NCBI RefSeq assembly: GCF_047495875.1
Contig: NC_092497.1
Span: 60,797,477-60,861,476 of the forward strand
Reading direction: 5' to 3'
Source of the DNA: Pithys albifrons albifrons
Lineage: Eukaryota > Chordata > Aves > Passeriformes > Thamnophilidae
Length of the DNA: 64,000 nucleotides
Shown here: piece after piece, positions 48,664 through 60,659 of the stretch
Layout: each line of letters starts with the position of its first letter
How positions within the stretch are numbered: the first letter of the stretch is position 1
Notes under the pieces: generated by a model
What the model saw: only the letters and a program-made list of their open reading frames with translations
Database searches by the model: none
Told to the model about the DNA's origin: nothing
Position numbers and translations under genes: made by a program

Positions 48664-51292
48664 GTGCCAGCATCAGGCAGAGTGCCCCATGTCCTTGGTC
48701 AAGGTGAGGGGCTGTCTTTGGAAGGGGTTTCCCGGCACAGCATCAGGGTAGACAGCCAGCACAGTCACACTCTGCTCATCCCATAGCAGCCACAGCTGGA
48801 CACAGGGTCTTTCACAATCAAAAGGCAGCAACCAAATTCTGGCAAGTTCCCACTTCACTCCTGAGAGATGGCTTCTTTTTTTAGATTTATCATTTGACTA
48901 AAATACATTTTTCAGTGATATCAAGAGACACATTTCAGTTGGAAGAACTCACCCTTCCTGCCAAATTTCCCAGCCTTGCTTCAAAACATGGGTGTGCAGA
49001 TCTTCAACTGAATGACTGTATTGCTTATATTAACAGGAAAAGGAGCATGAGTATTTTTGCCTCATACAGTTCTCAGATACAGCTGAACGTTCCAAAATGT
49101 TTAAGTCTGAAGATTAAATGATATACTAATGAACAGAGGCTTTTACAAGGCAACATGCCAGGCCAAAATAAAGATAGGCTTCAACAACCTGCCCTGTTTA
49201 ACATACCATGATCTGATAAGAAAAAAAATACAGATGAAGAACTTAAATACAAAAACTGAGTGTTTAGAAGAGATAAACAAATGTAACAAAATAAAATTAA
49301 CAGATTGAAAACCTATAGTGGGAAAAAATCTTCCCAGCATTGAAATTTGATTAGCAGTAGAATATTGTTCCTTTGGGGACGGTGTAAGCCCCATGACTCA
49401 TCACCCAGAGTATAAAAATAGGTTGGACAAAATATTAGAAGCATATGTCCTGCTGAATAACCCTGTACTCTCAGATGGGTGAACCAGACGACTGAATATG
49501 ACTTTTCCATCTGTGGTATTCATGAATCCAAGAGAATTTCTGTATTACTCTGTGACTGAACAAACCAGAAACCTCACTGAAAGACCTACTCCTGTCATCA
49601 GTACTTATGCCAATTAGCACCTTGCTCCACAGCAGCCCTCTCTTCTCTAAACTCTGGTCAAAATTGTATTCCAAGGGAAAAACTCATGGAAGAGATTAAA
49701 ATAAATGTGAATGTCCTTGTGTAGCAAACCAGAAAAAGTCTGACTTTCTTCCCTGGGGAAAGGAGAGGGAAATGCTAGAAAGGGGAAGGAAGAAACAAGC
49801 ACATGATTTGCTGAAACGTGATCTGAAAATTATGGCTCATCACCAAGGTCAACAGCTTGTCCTGCAACACTGCATCTCCTTCCCATGAGCAGCACTGGTG
49901 GCTCAGAGGCTTTATCATACTGCTTACTCACTAGCAAATGTACACCCCCTCTCTCATCAGTGTGGGAATCTTTGTAAGATGCTTTAATGATGATTCAAGA
50001 AGCAGAGTTAATTTACAGCTTAAATGGCCACACAAAGAGCAGTCCTTCAAAGAACGAGCCCAACTGCCTTGAGTAATCTGAGCCATAAGAAAGGTCAAAC
50101 ACATGGTTGCTACAAGGGAACTCCCTGCAGCAGCAGCAGAACCAGACTGCTCAGTAAGACAAAAAGGAAAAGTGAGGCAAGACAGAGGGTGATAAGAATT
50201 TTGACATTCAGTCATAAAATTGTGAGTGCTGTACTTCCTACAAAGAGGGGTGCATGTCTCACTGAAATACAATTGAAATAAGATAATTTTTGCAGCATTA
50301 AACTGCATAATGCTCAATAAAAGGAGTGCACAATTTATGTTGGTTGGTAGGCATAATGCAGTTTATCATCTGTTGCAAATGCTGCTGTTATTATTCATTT
50401 GTCGAACTGGTCACTTGACCTGAATGGCACAGGTGAGCTCTAATGCATAACTGGAAAAAAGGAGCTGTTTCAGTTGCCTTCTAAGGGAGGTAATTCTGGG
50501 TTACCTTGTTTAAAAGCCAGAAACAGTATTATGAAGAATGATACTTGGAATTACAGTTTTGAAGTTACTTTCAAATTGCAGGAACTATGTGAAATTCTGG
50601 GCCTTTGGTTTTCATCAAACCAGACACAAATATATAAACTTGTAGTGAGAGTATCTTTTCTGGAACACCAGCTTCTGTCTAGCCTGGTACACAACTTCTG
50701 TCATCCAGATTCAGTGCCCTGTCAATGGAACTTAGATCTAGCTGTTGGATACTGAACATAGATGTGCCTCCCCACAAATGTAAACTGCATTTGGTGCTTA
50801 AATGGCAGAAACTGGAACTTCTTGAAAATTGCAAACTCTCCAGTTCATTCTCTTCTGTCTTGATGTTTTAGTGGGTACAGGTATTTGCATTTGACAACAT
50901 TCAGATATTGATGATGATCAGAATTGCTGTCTCAAAAAATCCTTCTAATTGTCATGGCAATGTCCTGAGCAGAGGAATACTTCCCTAGCAATGGAGTTAT
51001 ATTGATCAGTACTACCTAGTTGTGTATCTTTCTGCATCCATTCTTCTCCTTCTGTTTCCCCACAGTATAGTATTGAATCAGTTGCTAGTAACTGACTTTT
51101 GAATATAACCCCATATATTTGCTTTAATTTTGCAAAAACTGCCAACTAATTATACAGCTTGTGTTTCCACAGTTAGCATCCTTAAATTCACAATTAAAGC
51201 AGGAACTCAGCCACTTTTATTTATGTGGGAGAAAAGAAGCATAACTTTCATAATTACAACATTCATCCTCCATTTTATGAAAAGTGAGTACT

Positions 51293-52487
51293 TGTATTGG
51301 GTTTGCATGGCCATGTTTTGGTAGTGGCGATGGCTACAGGGGTGGCTTCTGTGAGAAGCTGCCAGAGCTTCCCCCATGTCCAACAGAATCAATGCCAGCC
51401 AACTCCAAGATGGATTTGCTGCTGCTGACCAAGTGATGGTGGCAACACCTCTAGGATAACACATTTCAGAAGGAAAAATGTTATTGCTCCTCTGAGAGGA
51501 GCCAAGTGAGAATATGTGAGAGAAACAGCCCTGCAGACACCAAGGTCAGTGAAGAAGGAGTGGGAGGAGATGCTGCAGCTGCTGGAGCTGAGGTTCCCCT
51601 GCAGCCCGTGGTGCAGGCCGTGGTGAGGCAGCTCTGCCCCTGCAGCCCATGGTGTTCCATGAGGGAGCAGAGATCCACCTGCAGTCAATGGAGGACCCCA
51701 CGCTGGAGCAGGTGGATGCTGGGGAGAGGGCTGCGAACCCATGGAAGCCTGTGCTGGAGGAGGGTCCTGACAGGGAACTACAGAACCATGGAAAGAGGAG
51801 CCCATGCTGGAGCAGGTTTCCTGGTAGGATTTGTGAATCCATGGGGGACCCATGTGGAGCAGCCTGTGCCTGAAGGACTGCACCCCATGGAAAGTAGCCA
51901 TGTCAGAGCAATTCATGAAGTGTAGCCCATGGGAAGGACTCATGCTAGAGAAGTTTGTGGGCAGCTGTCTTCCATGGGAGGGGCCCCACGCTGGAGCAGC
52001 CTTTTCCTGAAGGACTGTACCACATGGAAAATAAACCCATGTTGCTGCAGTTCATGGAGAACTGTTGCTTATGGGATGGACTTTTGTCGGAGAAATTCCT
52101 GGAGAACTGTCTCCTGTGGAAGAGACTCCACACTGAGGCAGGGAAAGGAGTCCTCTCCCTGAGCAGCTGCAGAAACATGTCATGAATTTACTGTAACAAT
52201 CATTTCAATTCCCCTGCACTGCTGAAAGGGAGTAGGTCAAGCTTGGGAAAGAGAGAGAGGTGAGGGGAAGGTGTTCTCATCATCCTGCTCTGATTTTGGT
52301 TGGTAATAAATTGAAGTACTTTCCCCAAGTTGAGTCCCTTTTGCTGGTGATGACAGTGAGTGACCCCTGCCCTTGTCTTGACTCATGTGCTTTTGGTTAC
52401 ATTTTCTCTCCCCTGTCCAGTTGCAGAGGGCAGTGACAGAGCAGCTTTGGAGGATACCTGGCATCCAGCCAGGGTCAACCCACCACG
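51293..52487 (+). mobile_element. 1.2-kb solo LTR, avian ERVL-type, with internal tandem repeats
   Basis: Seen: left end TGTATTGGGTTTGCATGGCC; right end CAGGGTCAACCCACCACG, where the usual final A has become G. The ends are partly inverted copies. AATAAA lies at 52305-52310, followed by TTTTCTCTCCCCTGTCCAGT, as in the 3' part of a widespread avian LTR that I recognise in general form. 51690-52150 is a degenerate tandem array with repeated CACGCTGGAGCAG (51698, 51803, 51987) and CCTGAAGGACTG..CC.CATGGAAA (51869, 52006). No clear target duplication (GTACT on the left, CTAGT on the right). No viral gene adjoins it. Long open frames on both strands (184 and 139 codons) result from this GC-rich array. 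Confidence 0.88.
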
Positions 52488-53968
52488 CTAGTAAAACAAA
52501 GACCATAAAAGAAACATTGGGATATATTCTTTTTCTTTCTTAAAGCCGGTTAAAAGGAGACAGTTGGCAGTGATAAAACACAGAGAGAGACAGCTGGAGA
52601 TGACCTGAGGTCAGGCATGACAAAATAAGAGGATGCAGAGGTAGAGGGATATCCATTGTCTCTGCAGAGGGATATCTGGCACATACCATTATTGTGAATG
52701 GTTTGGCCTAACCAAGGTACTAATTATGATACCCAGGACTTAAGTGCAACTGTAAAGAATAACAGCATTCAATAGAGCTTCATCATTGTGATGCAGCAGA
52801 AAATGGGTAGGCAACCCAAGACTGAGAGGTACTCCATAGAGCAGAGGAGCAGAAGAATACACTGGCTTAGGTGGATTGCCTCTGGAAGAATAAGGAATAA
52901 AGCAATAAAGGAATAAAGCTGCCAAAGAAAAGATATCCCCAAGGAAGGGATTGGCTGCATTAAGGGAAAATAGAAAATGAGAACTATGAAGCAGCTCTTC
53001 CCAGAAGAGGGTTGAGAAAAATAAGAAAAATAGGGAACGGATGAAATAGAAAGTAGCATAAGGATGATAGACAATCATGAGAAAGGGAGCCAATTCATAG
53101 AATGATGTACAAACAAGAGGAGGAAAATGCAGGGGAGGAATTTCATATGAACAGCAAAAGTAGCAGGTTAACAGGACTCCTTAGTAGAAATTGATGGGCC
53201 ATCCCCAGAGCCAGTTCAGGGAGTGGGAGACTGGGCTGTCTGCCAGGATGAAAAATGTAGGTATGCCTCTGAAGGGATCATCACAGGAATGGAGGAGAGG
53301 GCAATGGGATACATGATACGGCCCAATTCTTACTAGGATAACTCAAAAACACTTATGTGCAGCTGGAGAAGTCTGGGAAAGAGAGAGAGGAATTCAGTCT
53401 CCAGTGCAAAAATTCTATTACCAGAAGAGATAACAAGGTGGACAAGAGGTCAAAAAACTATGAACAGATATCCAGAGAGTGGAAAAACATCACGTATCCC
53501 TAAGAATGAATGTTACTTAATGGTAGAAATTTTCCAACTTTCTCTTGTTTCTTCTATATTCAGAGACAAAAACTTGAACATCTTGTTCTAACTTTTAAAA
53601 AAATAGAAGTGTCATAGAGTGTAACCTACTGAAGAAGTTTCTCCTGGTCCCAGTGGTCCTCAGGATTTGACACACCAGCTAAACTCCTGGGTTCAAACGG
53701 AAACAGCAAACTAACACTAGCTATGGGTCTTCTCAAAAATAGCTTACTCCTCTTTAGACAGTTCTCACAGATAAATGCTGTCATGAGTGCAAAAAAAATA
53801 AAGTTTTGTGAGTCTACCTGCATTTTTCAGATTACTGTCTGAAGTTAACTCTCACAAGACTCAGTAATAAGACAGTAATTCTTCTCAAATTTTGGTATTG
53901 TTCAAAATAAATAATAAAACTATTATATTTTAAATACTTACTTGGGGGTGGGGAAAAGAAAGGAACCC

Positions 53969-53988
53969 ATGTATGCTCATGTATGCTT
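53969..53988. repeat. 10-bp perfect tandem duplication
   Basis: Seen: CATGTATGCT twice in a row, directly upstream of the acceptor-like tract of the exon candidate at 54007. Confidence 0.9.
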
Positions 53989-54006
53989 CTGAATTTTGTT
54001 TTCCAG

Positions 54007-54087
54007 GTACCTTCTTCATCTTTGGAAAATGCAAGAGCTGTGTTAAATTTCCGGAATAGACTGAGAAAATTAAGATCACGGATCTGA
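54007..54087 (+). other. candidate terminal coding exon (unproven)
   Basis: Seen: a good splice acceptor, CTTCTGAATTTTGTTTTCCAG, ends at 54006. From 54007 one frame is open for 26 codons to TGA (54085-54087), immediately followed in frame by TAA. The peptide is strongly basic at its end, LNFRNRLRKLRSRI. The segment keeps two CpGs ('ttccgg', 'cacgg') in CpG-poor surroundings. The other two frames close earlier (after 12 and 16 codons). It looks like the last coding exon of a plus-strand gene whose other exons would lie upstream, but I recognise neither the protein nor a partner exon. No nearby AATAAA before 55534. Chance remains possible. Confidence 0.3.
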
Positions 54088-56679
54088 TAAATGCTTCTGG
54101 TTAAGTTCTAATTGTGAAATTAGAAACTTTATCTTGTGATAAGTTTAATCACTTACCATTTTTAATCACTATTAAATGCCAGTACCAGGTACTAAATTCA
54201 CCTTATCTGAGGGGAGTATAAACTTTTTTTGGTAACTCTAAGTATTTTCATTTGACCCTACACAAAATATGTTAGATTTGGCAGTGGGAGAAAGGGATTA
54301 TTTTCCATGCTAATGGTAAATTAAGAAAGTCAACTCATTTATAAAAGAAAAATACAATGTGTTGTTTAAATAGATGTGATCTTCTCAAATAATCCAACAA
54401 TCAATACCTTCTGAACCTTTGAAAGCTTTTGGGGAAAATGTCATATAAATAATAGACATCAAAAGTAAATCCTTCTTATTTTAATGTACATATCTTCCAG
54501 TTTTCACTTCCCCTGATCCTGTTATCATGGCCCACATTTTATGAAATCTACGTTTTTATGCAAAAACCAGAGGATTTTGTCCAGAGGATAAGTCATATTC
54601 CACTATAGTAATGAATAGGGATAGCAAACAAAAAAAGATAAGGAATGATTGTTTTGACTATCATACATATCCATAGGCCCTTAGTATTTACTCCAGTCAA
54701 AGAGAAGTTTTTTAATACTTTTGATATTATTAACACTCTTATTAACTTCTGTCTAAATAAGAGAGCAATTCAATGTGGGTGAAAACCACTCTTAGACATG
54801 TTACTGTGTTGTTTGTATTATGTATGCAGACCAAGAGGGACACAGAGAGATTTCCATCCTGAAATGTTTGGCCCCAGAGATGGACATCTGCTACCATGAT
54901 GTTTTAGATCTTGCTAATTTAAAACAGAAGAGTGGCTTATTGCAATGTGCAATCACTTCATATGCTCTCTCTTTGGCTGTTCCAGTCCATCTGCAGTTAC
55001 TGGTTTACAGCATCCAGAGAAATATCTTGCCAAAGCACAGTACCACTGGGAAAGAATTCTAATATCCTACTAATGCTACTATGTGCTTTCCTTGGAGATT
55101 ATATTTTGAGACCACTCTTTTTGTTGTTTGTAAATGTCAATCATGCTCTTGTTAGACAACTTGGTTTCCTGAAGTAAGGAGTTAAGGATTTTCAGAAGAA
55201 TTCATGGCATGTAAACCAAGTCAAAATGTTCTTTTCAATTTCAGAATCATATAAATAATTTAATTGCAAGACTAATTATTTCAGTGTTTTTCCCTTCGAC
55301 CCTTTGTGACCTCCACATACAGCAATATGTTATCAAAGAATTAAAATGTCCTCTTTCCTGAGCTGCCTTTCATGATTTTACTTTTTTTTTTATTATTTTA
55401 GTGAAAAATAGAATCTATCTAGATGGAAGTTTTCATTCGACATTCAGACTCTACAGGAATTCCTTCCTCTCCTAATCAAAAATTATTGAAAATTCCTAGA
55501 ATATTAGAAATTGAGATATAGTCTCCTAACCCAAATAAAAGCAGCAGGTACTGGAGGTCACTGGAGTCTGACAGGATTACCATTAAAATGTCAACATGCA
55601 AAAGAGTGAAGTGTGTCATGTACAATCAAAATTTCTTCTCAGCATCAATATTTACCTGTCCCTCCTGAAGATTTCTGTAGGACGGTTACTGCTGATGTCA
55701 TTAAGCAAGATGAAACTATGTCATCCTTTGCTTTTCTCTCTTTGCTTCTTTCCACTGGAATATAACAGAAAGACAGCAGTGTTGTCAATGGACTAGGAAT
55801 TTCCCTTAGTAGGAGCACTCACTCCCTTCCTCTCTCACCTGTTTTTCCCATCTTCTTCTATATTTTCTGGAGAGTAAAATCTTTAGAATAGCATAAAGGC
55901 TCTGTCATGACCTCCCACAGTAAACACCAAATAAAAGATAATTACCCCAGAGTATTACCAATAACCTTTCCTTTCTGATGCTTTTCATTTGAAGAGAGAA
56001 TACAGAGCTCTGTAAGGAAAATAGATTCCCAAATTCACATTTTAGTGTTTCAACACAAGACATTCTTTCCAGCCCTATATTTTCCATAGGGACACCACAC
56101 AACACAGTATGTAATAAGAAGCCTTACAGACAGGATGTTTTGAAAGGAAAATACTGAACAAAGCAGCTATCTCATTCCTGCCCAGATGTGGAGCTCTTAC
56201 TGAGGTCCACCACCATGGTGAATGGAACTGGATATAGCACAAAGGCACATCATTTTCTGCAGTGCACTATCAGCTTAAAATGTTAATTCAGTCCATCCAA
56301 ATAGTTGACCTCACTAATGGAGTAACAAAAGTGTATTTGCCTTATAGAAATATTCAACACATGTCATTAGACTCACAAGTTGACTTGAGATCAGCCTCTA
56401 TGAGCTGGGCATAGCACAAGCTAAGTTGCATTGTATTGAGCTCTGATTTTACCATCCATTTGTCTGCAAGAGCTGTAGAAAAGCTACAGCCACGACTGGC
56501 AAATGTGCTAACTAATAAGCTGAACCCTGGGAACAACTAGACTAAACCAAAGTAGCCATGTAAAGAAAACTTTCATCACTAAAGTAGAAAGGATTGTAGA
56601 AATTATGAAAACTGGCTCTTCTTTGATGCTCAGTGAGGAGAAAAGAGTCAAGTGTCCCAGTTTGCAGCAGAGCAATTCT

Positions 56680-56872
56680 GACTGGATAGAAGGAGAAAAT
56701 ACTCACCGTGGGAGTGGTTAAACGCCAGCACAGATGCCCCAAAAAGATACAACATATCCATTATTGGAGATGCTTGGCCTTAGCCAGGCCAACCTCCGAG
56801 CCACTTCATCCAGCTTGGATGTGAGGCTGGACTAGATGATCTCCAAGGACCTGCCCAAACTGAATTTTTTAT
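56680..56872 (+). mobile_element. CR1 LINE 3' end, short and old
   Basis: Seen: GTGGGAGTGGTTAAACGCC, CCATTATTGGAGATGCTTGG, GAGGCTGGACTAGATGATCT, CCAAGGACCTGCCCAAACTG. This is the last part of a CR1 3' end in plus sense. The terminal octamers are lost ('gaattttttattaag'). Diverged, 5'-truncated, non-coding. Confidence 0.85.
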
Positions 56873-58234
56873 TAAGTTAACATTTTCTACACAAATACTC
56901 TCCAACAATGTTAAAGTCACTAGGTCATGTTGATTTTAATACCTGTTCTTACCAAAATTTTACCAACCAGGAAGCAAACCACATGAGATTGTAGATAAAC
57001 CTCCTGAGGTACAAAGCACACGACACTAACCCCAGTCCCAGCTTCTCTTCTGATGAAAACCTGTTCACATTTTATCAGCGGATAGGCAAAACAAACTGTG
57101 TTGCCCTGAGGACTGGCACAACTTTGCAGAGCTTGTAGTTCAGACCAGGAGATCCAGGACTAGGCAACAGATTTCAACGTGCCCACCCAAAACAGGCTCA
57201 GCATGGTTGCTCTACAAGTTGACCAGCATGTGCTACCAGCAGGTGTATCCAAGATATCATTCAGTGAACAAAAAGTGCAAGGTCAAAGGGCCATTCAGGC
57301 CAGGTCTACTCTATCCAGCTCCGCTAGCCCGGATACACTGAGACTACACCATGAGTCTGCAAGGGAGGAACAGTGATGAATTCAAATACCTTCCTCAGAA
57401 GAGATGAAACATTGCTGGCAAAGTCCTTAGGACAATAAAAGGTCTTTGATCCTGTCTTTCCTAGACAGATCTAGTGCTCTCTACCTCTGTACAGCAAAAT
57501 AAATTGATAGAGAGCTCTTCAACAACCTCTGTCCTCCTTCTCACCTTGACAGCCACTCTTGGAATGATTCCTGGACTGCACTCACAAGCTGCTTCCAGAA
57601 CTTGTCAAGGAAAGCCAATGTTTACCAAAGTTGTTTCAAGGAGACACCTAACAGGCTGCATGGGAAACTTCAGCACTCACTTCAGACAATGAATTGGGCC
57701 AATTCACAGGCTTAAAAAGAGCCTCCTGTATGATGTGCTCTGCTCTTCTGACGTTCTTCAGAGGTTTACTGAAGGGTTTTGTTTCAGCTCACAGCCTGGA
57801 TATCCATGCCATGGTGCAGATCTCAGCACACATAAGTTCATATAAGTGCCGTGGGTAGTAAGTGAAAAGTCAGACTGTTGGAAACAGTCAAGAGTTCATT
57901 CTAGCAGGCAACTGTATTGCAACCAATACAATACCAAACAAATTATGAATATTATTATATTACTAAGTTATTATGTACTGTATATTATATTAATGAAATA
58001 TTGTAGGTATTTCTACACAATATTATATTATCCATGGGAGGAATCTCCTAGAAATTTGCAGTTGACTAGATGAAGAGGCTAAGAAGATGAATTCATTTGA
58101 ACAAAACACTTCAGAATGCAATTTGAACTGAAAGGTCATACCTATGGATGGGTATTTGCTAGGAACGCAGGAGGAATTATGTACTGGGTGTTGAAGAGTA
58201 CATTCAGTGCAGGTAGCTCTGTGTGCAGCTGCAA
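56873..58234. other. unique sequence
   Basis: No gene recognised. 57937-58032 is extremely A+T-rich with repeated ATTATATTA words (listed). Frames of 65-75 codons lack domains. Confidence 0.45.
57937..58032. repeat. A+T-rich low-complexity stretch
   Basis: Seen: nearly 100 bases of A and T with imperfect repeats of TATTATATTA at about 57952, 57982 and 58019, able to form weak hairpins. Confidence 0.75.
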
Positions 58235-58539
58235 TGTGAGAGCCCGTAGGTGGCAGGAGCCAGAGACAAGAGGCTGTGAACTGGTTCTGAGCCTTTGTAT
58301 AACAAAGGGCACAGAGACCTTTGCCACAGCCAGGTGAGGAGCGCTCAGAGAAACAGCAGGAACCAGGGACTCAGTAGGAATACCCCAGATTTGCCCCTAT
58401 ATAGACTGTGAGGATATAAAACCCAGAAGCTCCTGTGTTCAGGGTCCCTCCTTGGAGGCACCAACTCAAGCTGTTATTCTGTTGTTGCATGATGATAAAA
58501 TTATTTTAAGGATCCAGAAGTTTCGAACTTTGGGTTCAA
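58235..58539 (+). mobile_element. probable LTR, class I-like
   Basis: Seen: TGTGAGAGCCCGTAGGTGG as a possible start; GAGGATATAAAACCCAGAAG (TATAAA at 58415); then CCTGTGTTCAGGGTCCCTCC, typical of a cap-site/R region about 25 bases on; then GTTGCATGATGATAAAATTA as a variant polyadenylation signal; then CAGAAGTTTCGAACTTTGGG TTCA as a possible end. Spacing of TATA box, R and polyA signal within about 90 bases fits a gammaretrovirus-like (class I) LTR. Borders are uncertain and no duplication is visible. The sequence to about 58730 is also GC-richer and may belong to it. No internal gene recognised. Confidence 0.5.
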
Positions 58540-60654
58540 GTCAGTAAGGAAAGCTGGTCTGACTGTGTGAATGTGGGGTGTGTGGGAGTTAAGTGGGGCA
58601 TTCATTGGCTCCCTGGAACCACCGCTGTGAAGGGGCTCTGGTCCCAGCTCAGGTCTCAGGTCAGATGATGCAAATATAACTCCCAGCATGGCTCCTCTAA
58701 GGTCAGACAGCAAAATTTCCTTCACATAAGGAAGTCTGACACACAGAAATTACCTCGAAGTGCAGCTATTACAAACAAAAATCCAGTACTCTTCAAGGTT
58801 TACACTGCAAGGAATTTATTTGGGAGAACTGTGAAGGTAAGAAAACTATGAAGCCCTACCCAAAGTAGCTATACTAACAGAAGACCTTACTGGAAAGACC
58901 ACATTTTTTCTGCTTGTTTCTCCTGGGGCCAGGTGAATGGGAGGCCACAGTGGCTTTGTTATATGTATAAACTGCAAATCTTTGCCTTTATATCTTTAGG
59001 GTTAACATACAAAATCTAAGTATTTTTATTCCATATGCAAACACAGGGTAAAGGTCAATTTCTCTTGCTAAATTCTCTAGACTTCTATGTGTTAAAGAGA
59101 ATCTTTCAGATAAAATTGGGTAGTCTGTGTAAATTTCTGAATCTGTCATCCAGACAAAATTCTTTTGGCATGGCCAAAGCATTACCTTTTGAAGGCAGTA
59201 CTACAAAATGAGTATATTCAAATGCAAGTAGGATGTATATTAACTACTGCATAGGAAACCCTAACATATAAGCAACCTGAGCACGTTGCTTCCTCAGGTT
59301 TGTAAGATTCAGAGTGAAAATGAATAAATCAAAACTATAAGAAAGCAATTGACCATGTTCTCTGATAATTAACAAGACTGATTCACGTCTCTTGGAACAA
59401 CTCCATAGCTGACATATATCTGCCGACAAAAATAGTGCCAGTGCTGGCAATACCCTAAAGCTGGCAGTGTCTGTAACTGCTCGTTCAGTGTTTTCCTCCT
59501 CTGGTAAGCATGCTAGCCTACCTGCACCAGCCTGCCATTTGACCTTAAGCAAATTACCCCCTGGATTCTTGGCTGGGGTACTTTGAGTCTGTTATTTAAA
59601 ATACAAAAAAAAAAAATTCCTACTAACTTTTCATAAATATTCCATATAAAAGATTAAGCTTAATGGGAACCAGATTTATTCTGGCCAAGTTCTTGTCTTG
59701 GCATTATGCAGGTGGTTGGATAGCTGTTGTCTTATAGGGCCCCTAAACAGTGACCAAGTTTATCTAGAAATTGTCTTCAATCATCTGCCAAACATGCACA
59801 TAGGCAGAAATGTCTTCACAGTTTTGAAAAAATAGCAAAGGGGGAGGGGTTGAAAAAGGACTGCAATGAGGAAACAATTAGGCAGAAATGCAAGGGTTGT
59901 GCATTTCAGCCACGCATGTGTTCTTGTATTTATCTGGGTTTATAAGTGAAGACTACAAGGGGAGCCAAATTTTAAAGAACAAATTGTACATCTTTAGTAC
60001 TGAAGTTCCATAAATATGTAATTTTGGATGTTCTAGAAACACTGATTCTGGGCCAAGATAGATTCAGTTAAGAACACTATAACAAAAAAACTGAAAAAAA
60101 AAGAAGTGTATTTTCATACTACAAGAGATCTGTAGATCATTTTAAAAAATTGTGATCATGTGGACTTTTCATACTGGATTCTGATTTCTTCCACTATACT
60201 ACTTACGAGACAGAAAAGAGCTCTCTACAGGATCTTAAGTATCCTTCATGAAGAAATGCTAGTTTCAAATGAAAATATTTCTTTATCCATTTATATAAAA
60301 TACAACTGTGCAAGGAGCAGACCTCTGCTGCTCTTTACCTTCCATTTACAGGCCCAAAGGTTCTATGTATCTTGCATAAGTAAAGGATGTCCCAAGACAA
60401 GGTTCAAGACCAAATGCACAGTCCACACAGACAGAAAAATAAAGCCACAGGTGCAAGTCAGAGCCATTTTATGAAACACATACATGCCCAAGCATGTCTA
60501 GCACCTTGGTTGGTTACTGGATGTCTTATATTTTCCAGACTCCCCATAGGCTACCTGTTGGCAGTGCAGCAGCTGTGAAGATTAGGAAGAGAAGTCAAGC
60601 CTACTGGTAGTGGTCATAATTTTTTCTGACACCATTCACAAAGCATGACATAAG
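58540..60654. other. unique sequence with a weak exon candidate
   Basis: A+T-rich. The only notable part is 60352-60450 (listed). An A run at 59606-59617 is low complexity. Confidence 0.45.
60352..60450 (+). other. weak exon candidate
   Basis: Seen: acceptor-like CTTTACCTTCCATTTACAG ends at 60351, and CAG|GTGCAAGT follows at 60450. The 99 bases between are a multiple of three. Only one frame is open, with 33 codons rich in Lys, Arg and Cys (three Cys), including CISKGCPKTRFKTKC. The donor is poor (GTGCAA). No protein recognised. Low support. Confidence 0.15.
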
Positions 60655-60659
60655 CAAAG

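Larger units (their letters stand above)
28398..51292. other. long unique stretch, no gene recognised
   Basis: About 22.9 kb without a clear interspersed repeat except one ancient CR1-like scrap near 35305. Small features inside are listed separately: hairpins at 39691-39758, a palindrome at 40990, a G/T tract at 41608, and purine and pyrimidine tracts at 48.2-48.7 kb. Open frames reach 136 codons (42007-42417 +) with no domain. The absence of repeats over such a length in a bird may mean old, slowly changing non-coding sequence, or a large intron. Confidence 0.45.
52488..56679. other. unique sequence; purine-rich part and one exon candidate
   Basis: 52545-53110 is purine-rich on the plus strand ('gagaaaaataagaaaaatag'), which opens two long minus-strand frames (117 and 101 codons) without domains. 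I considered decayed internal retroviral sequence next to the LTR but found no primer-binding site or recognisable gag or pol words. A candidate terminal exon at 54007-54087 is listed. 54820-55062 has an 80-codon plus frame behind a TATGTATGCAG, also unassigned. Confidence 0.4.

Noticed and set aside
51389..51943. 184-codon minus-strand open frame, the longest in the window
   Set aside because: It lies within the LTR at 51293-52487, in a GC-rich repeated part. The overlapping plus-strand frames are also long, which points to composition rather than a gene.
51288..52493. target-site duplication for the LTR at 51293-52487
   Set aside because: The flanks GTACT and CTAGT do not match. A shifted reading (GAGTA/TAGTA) has four of five bases but requires moving both borders.
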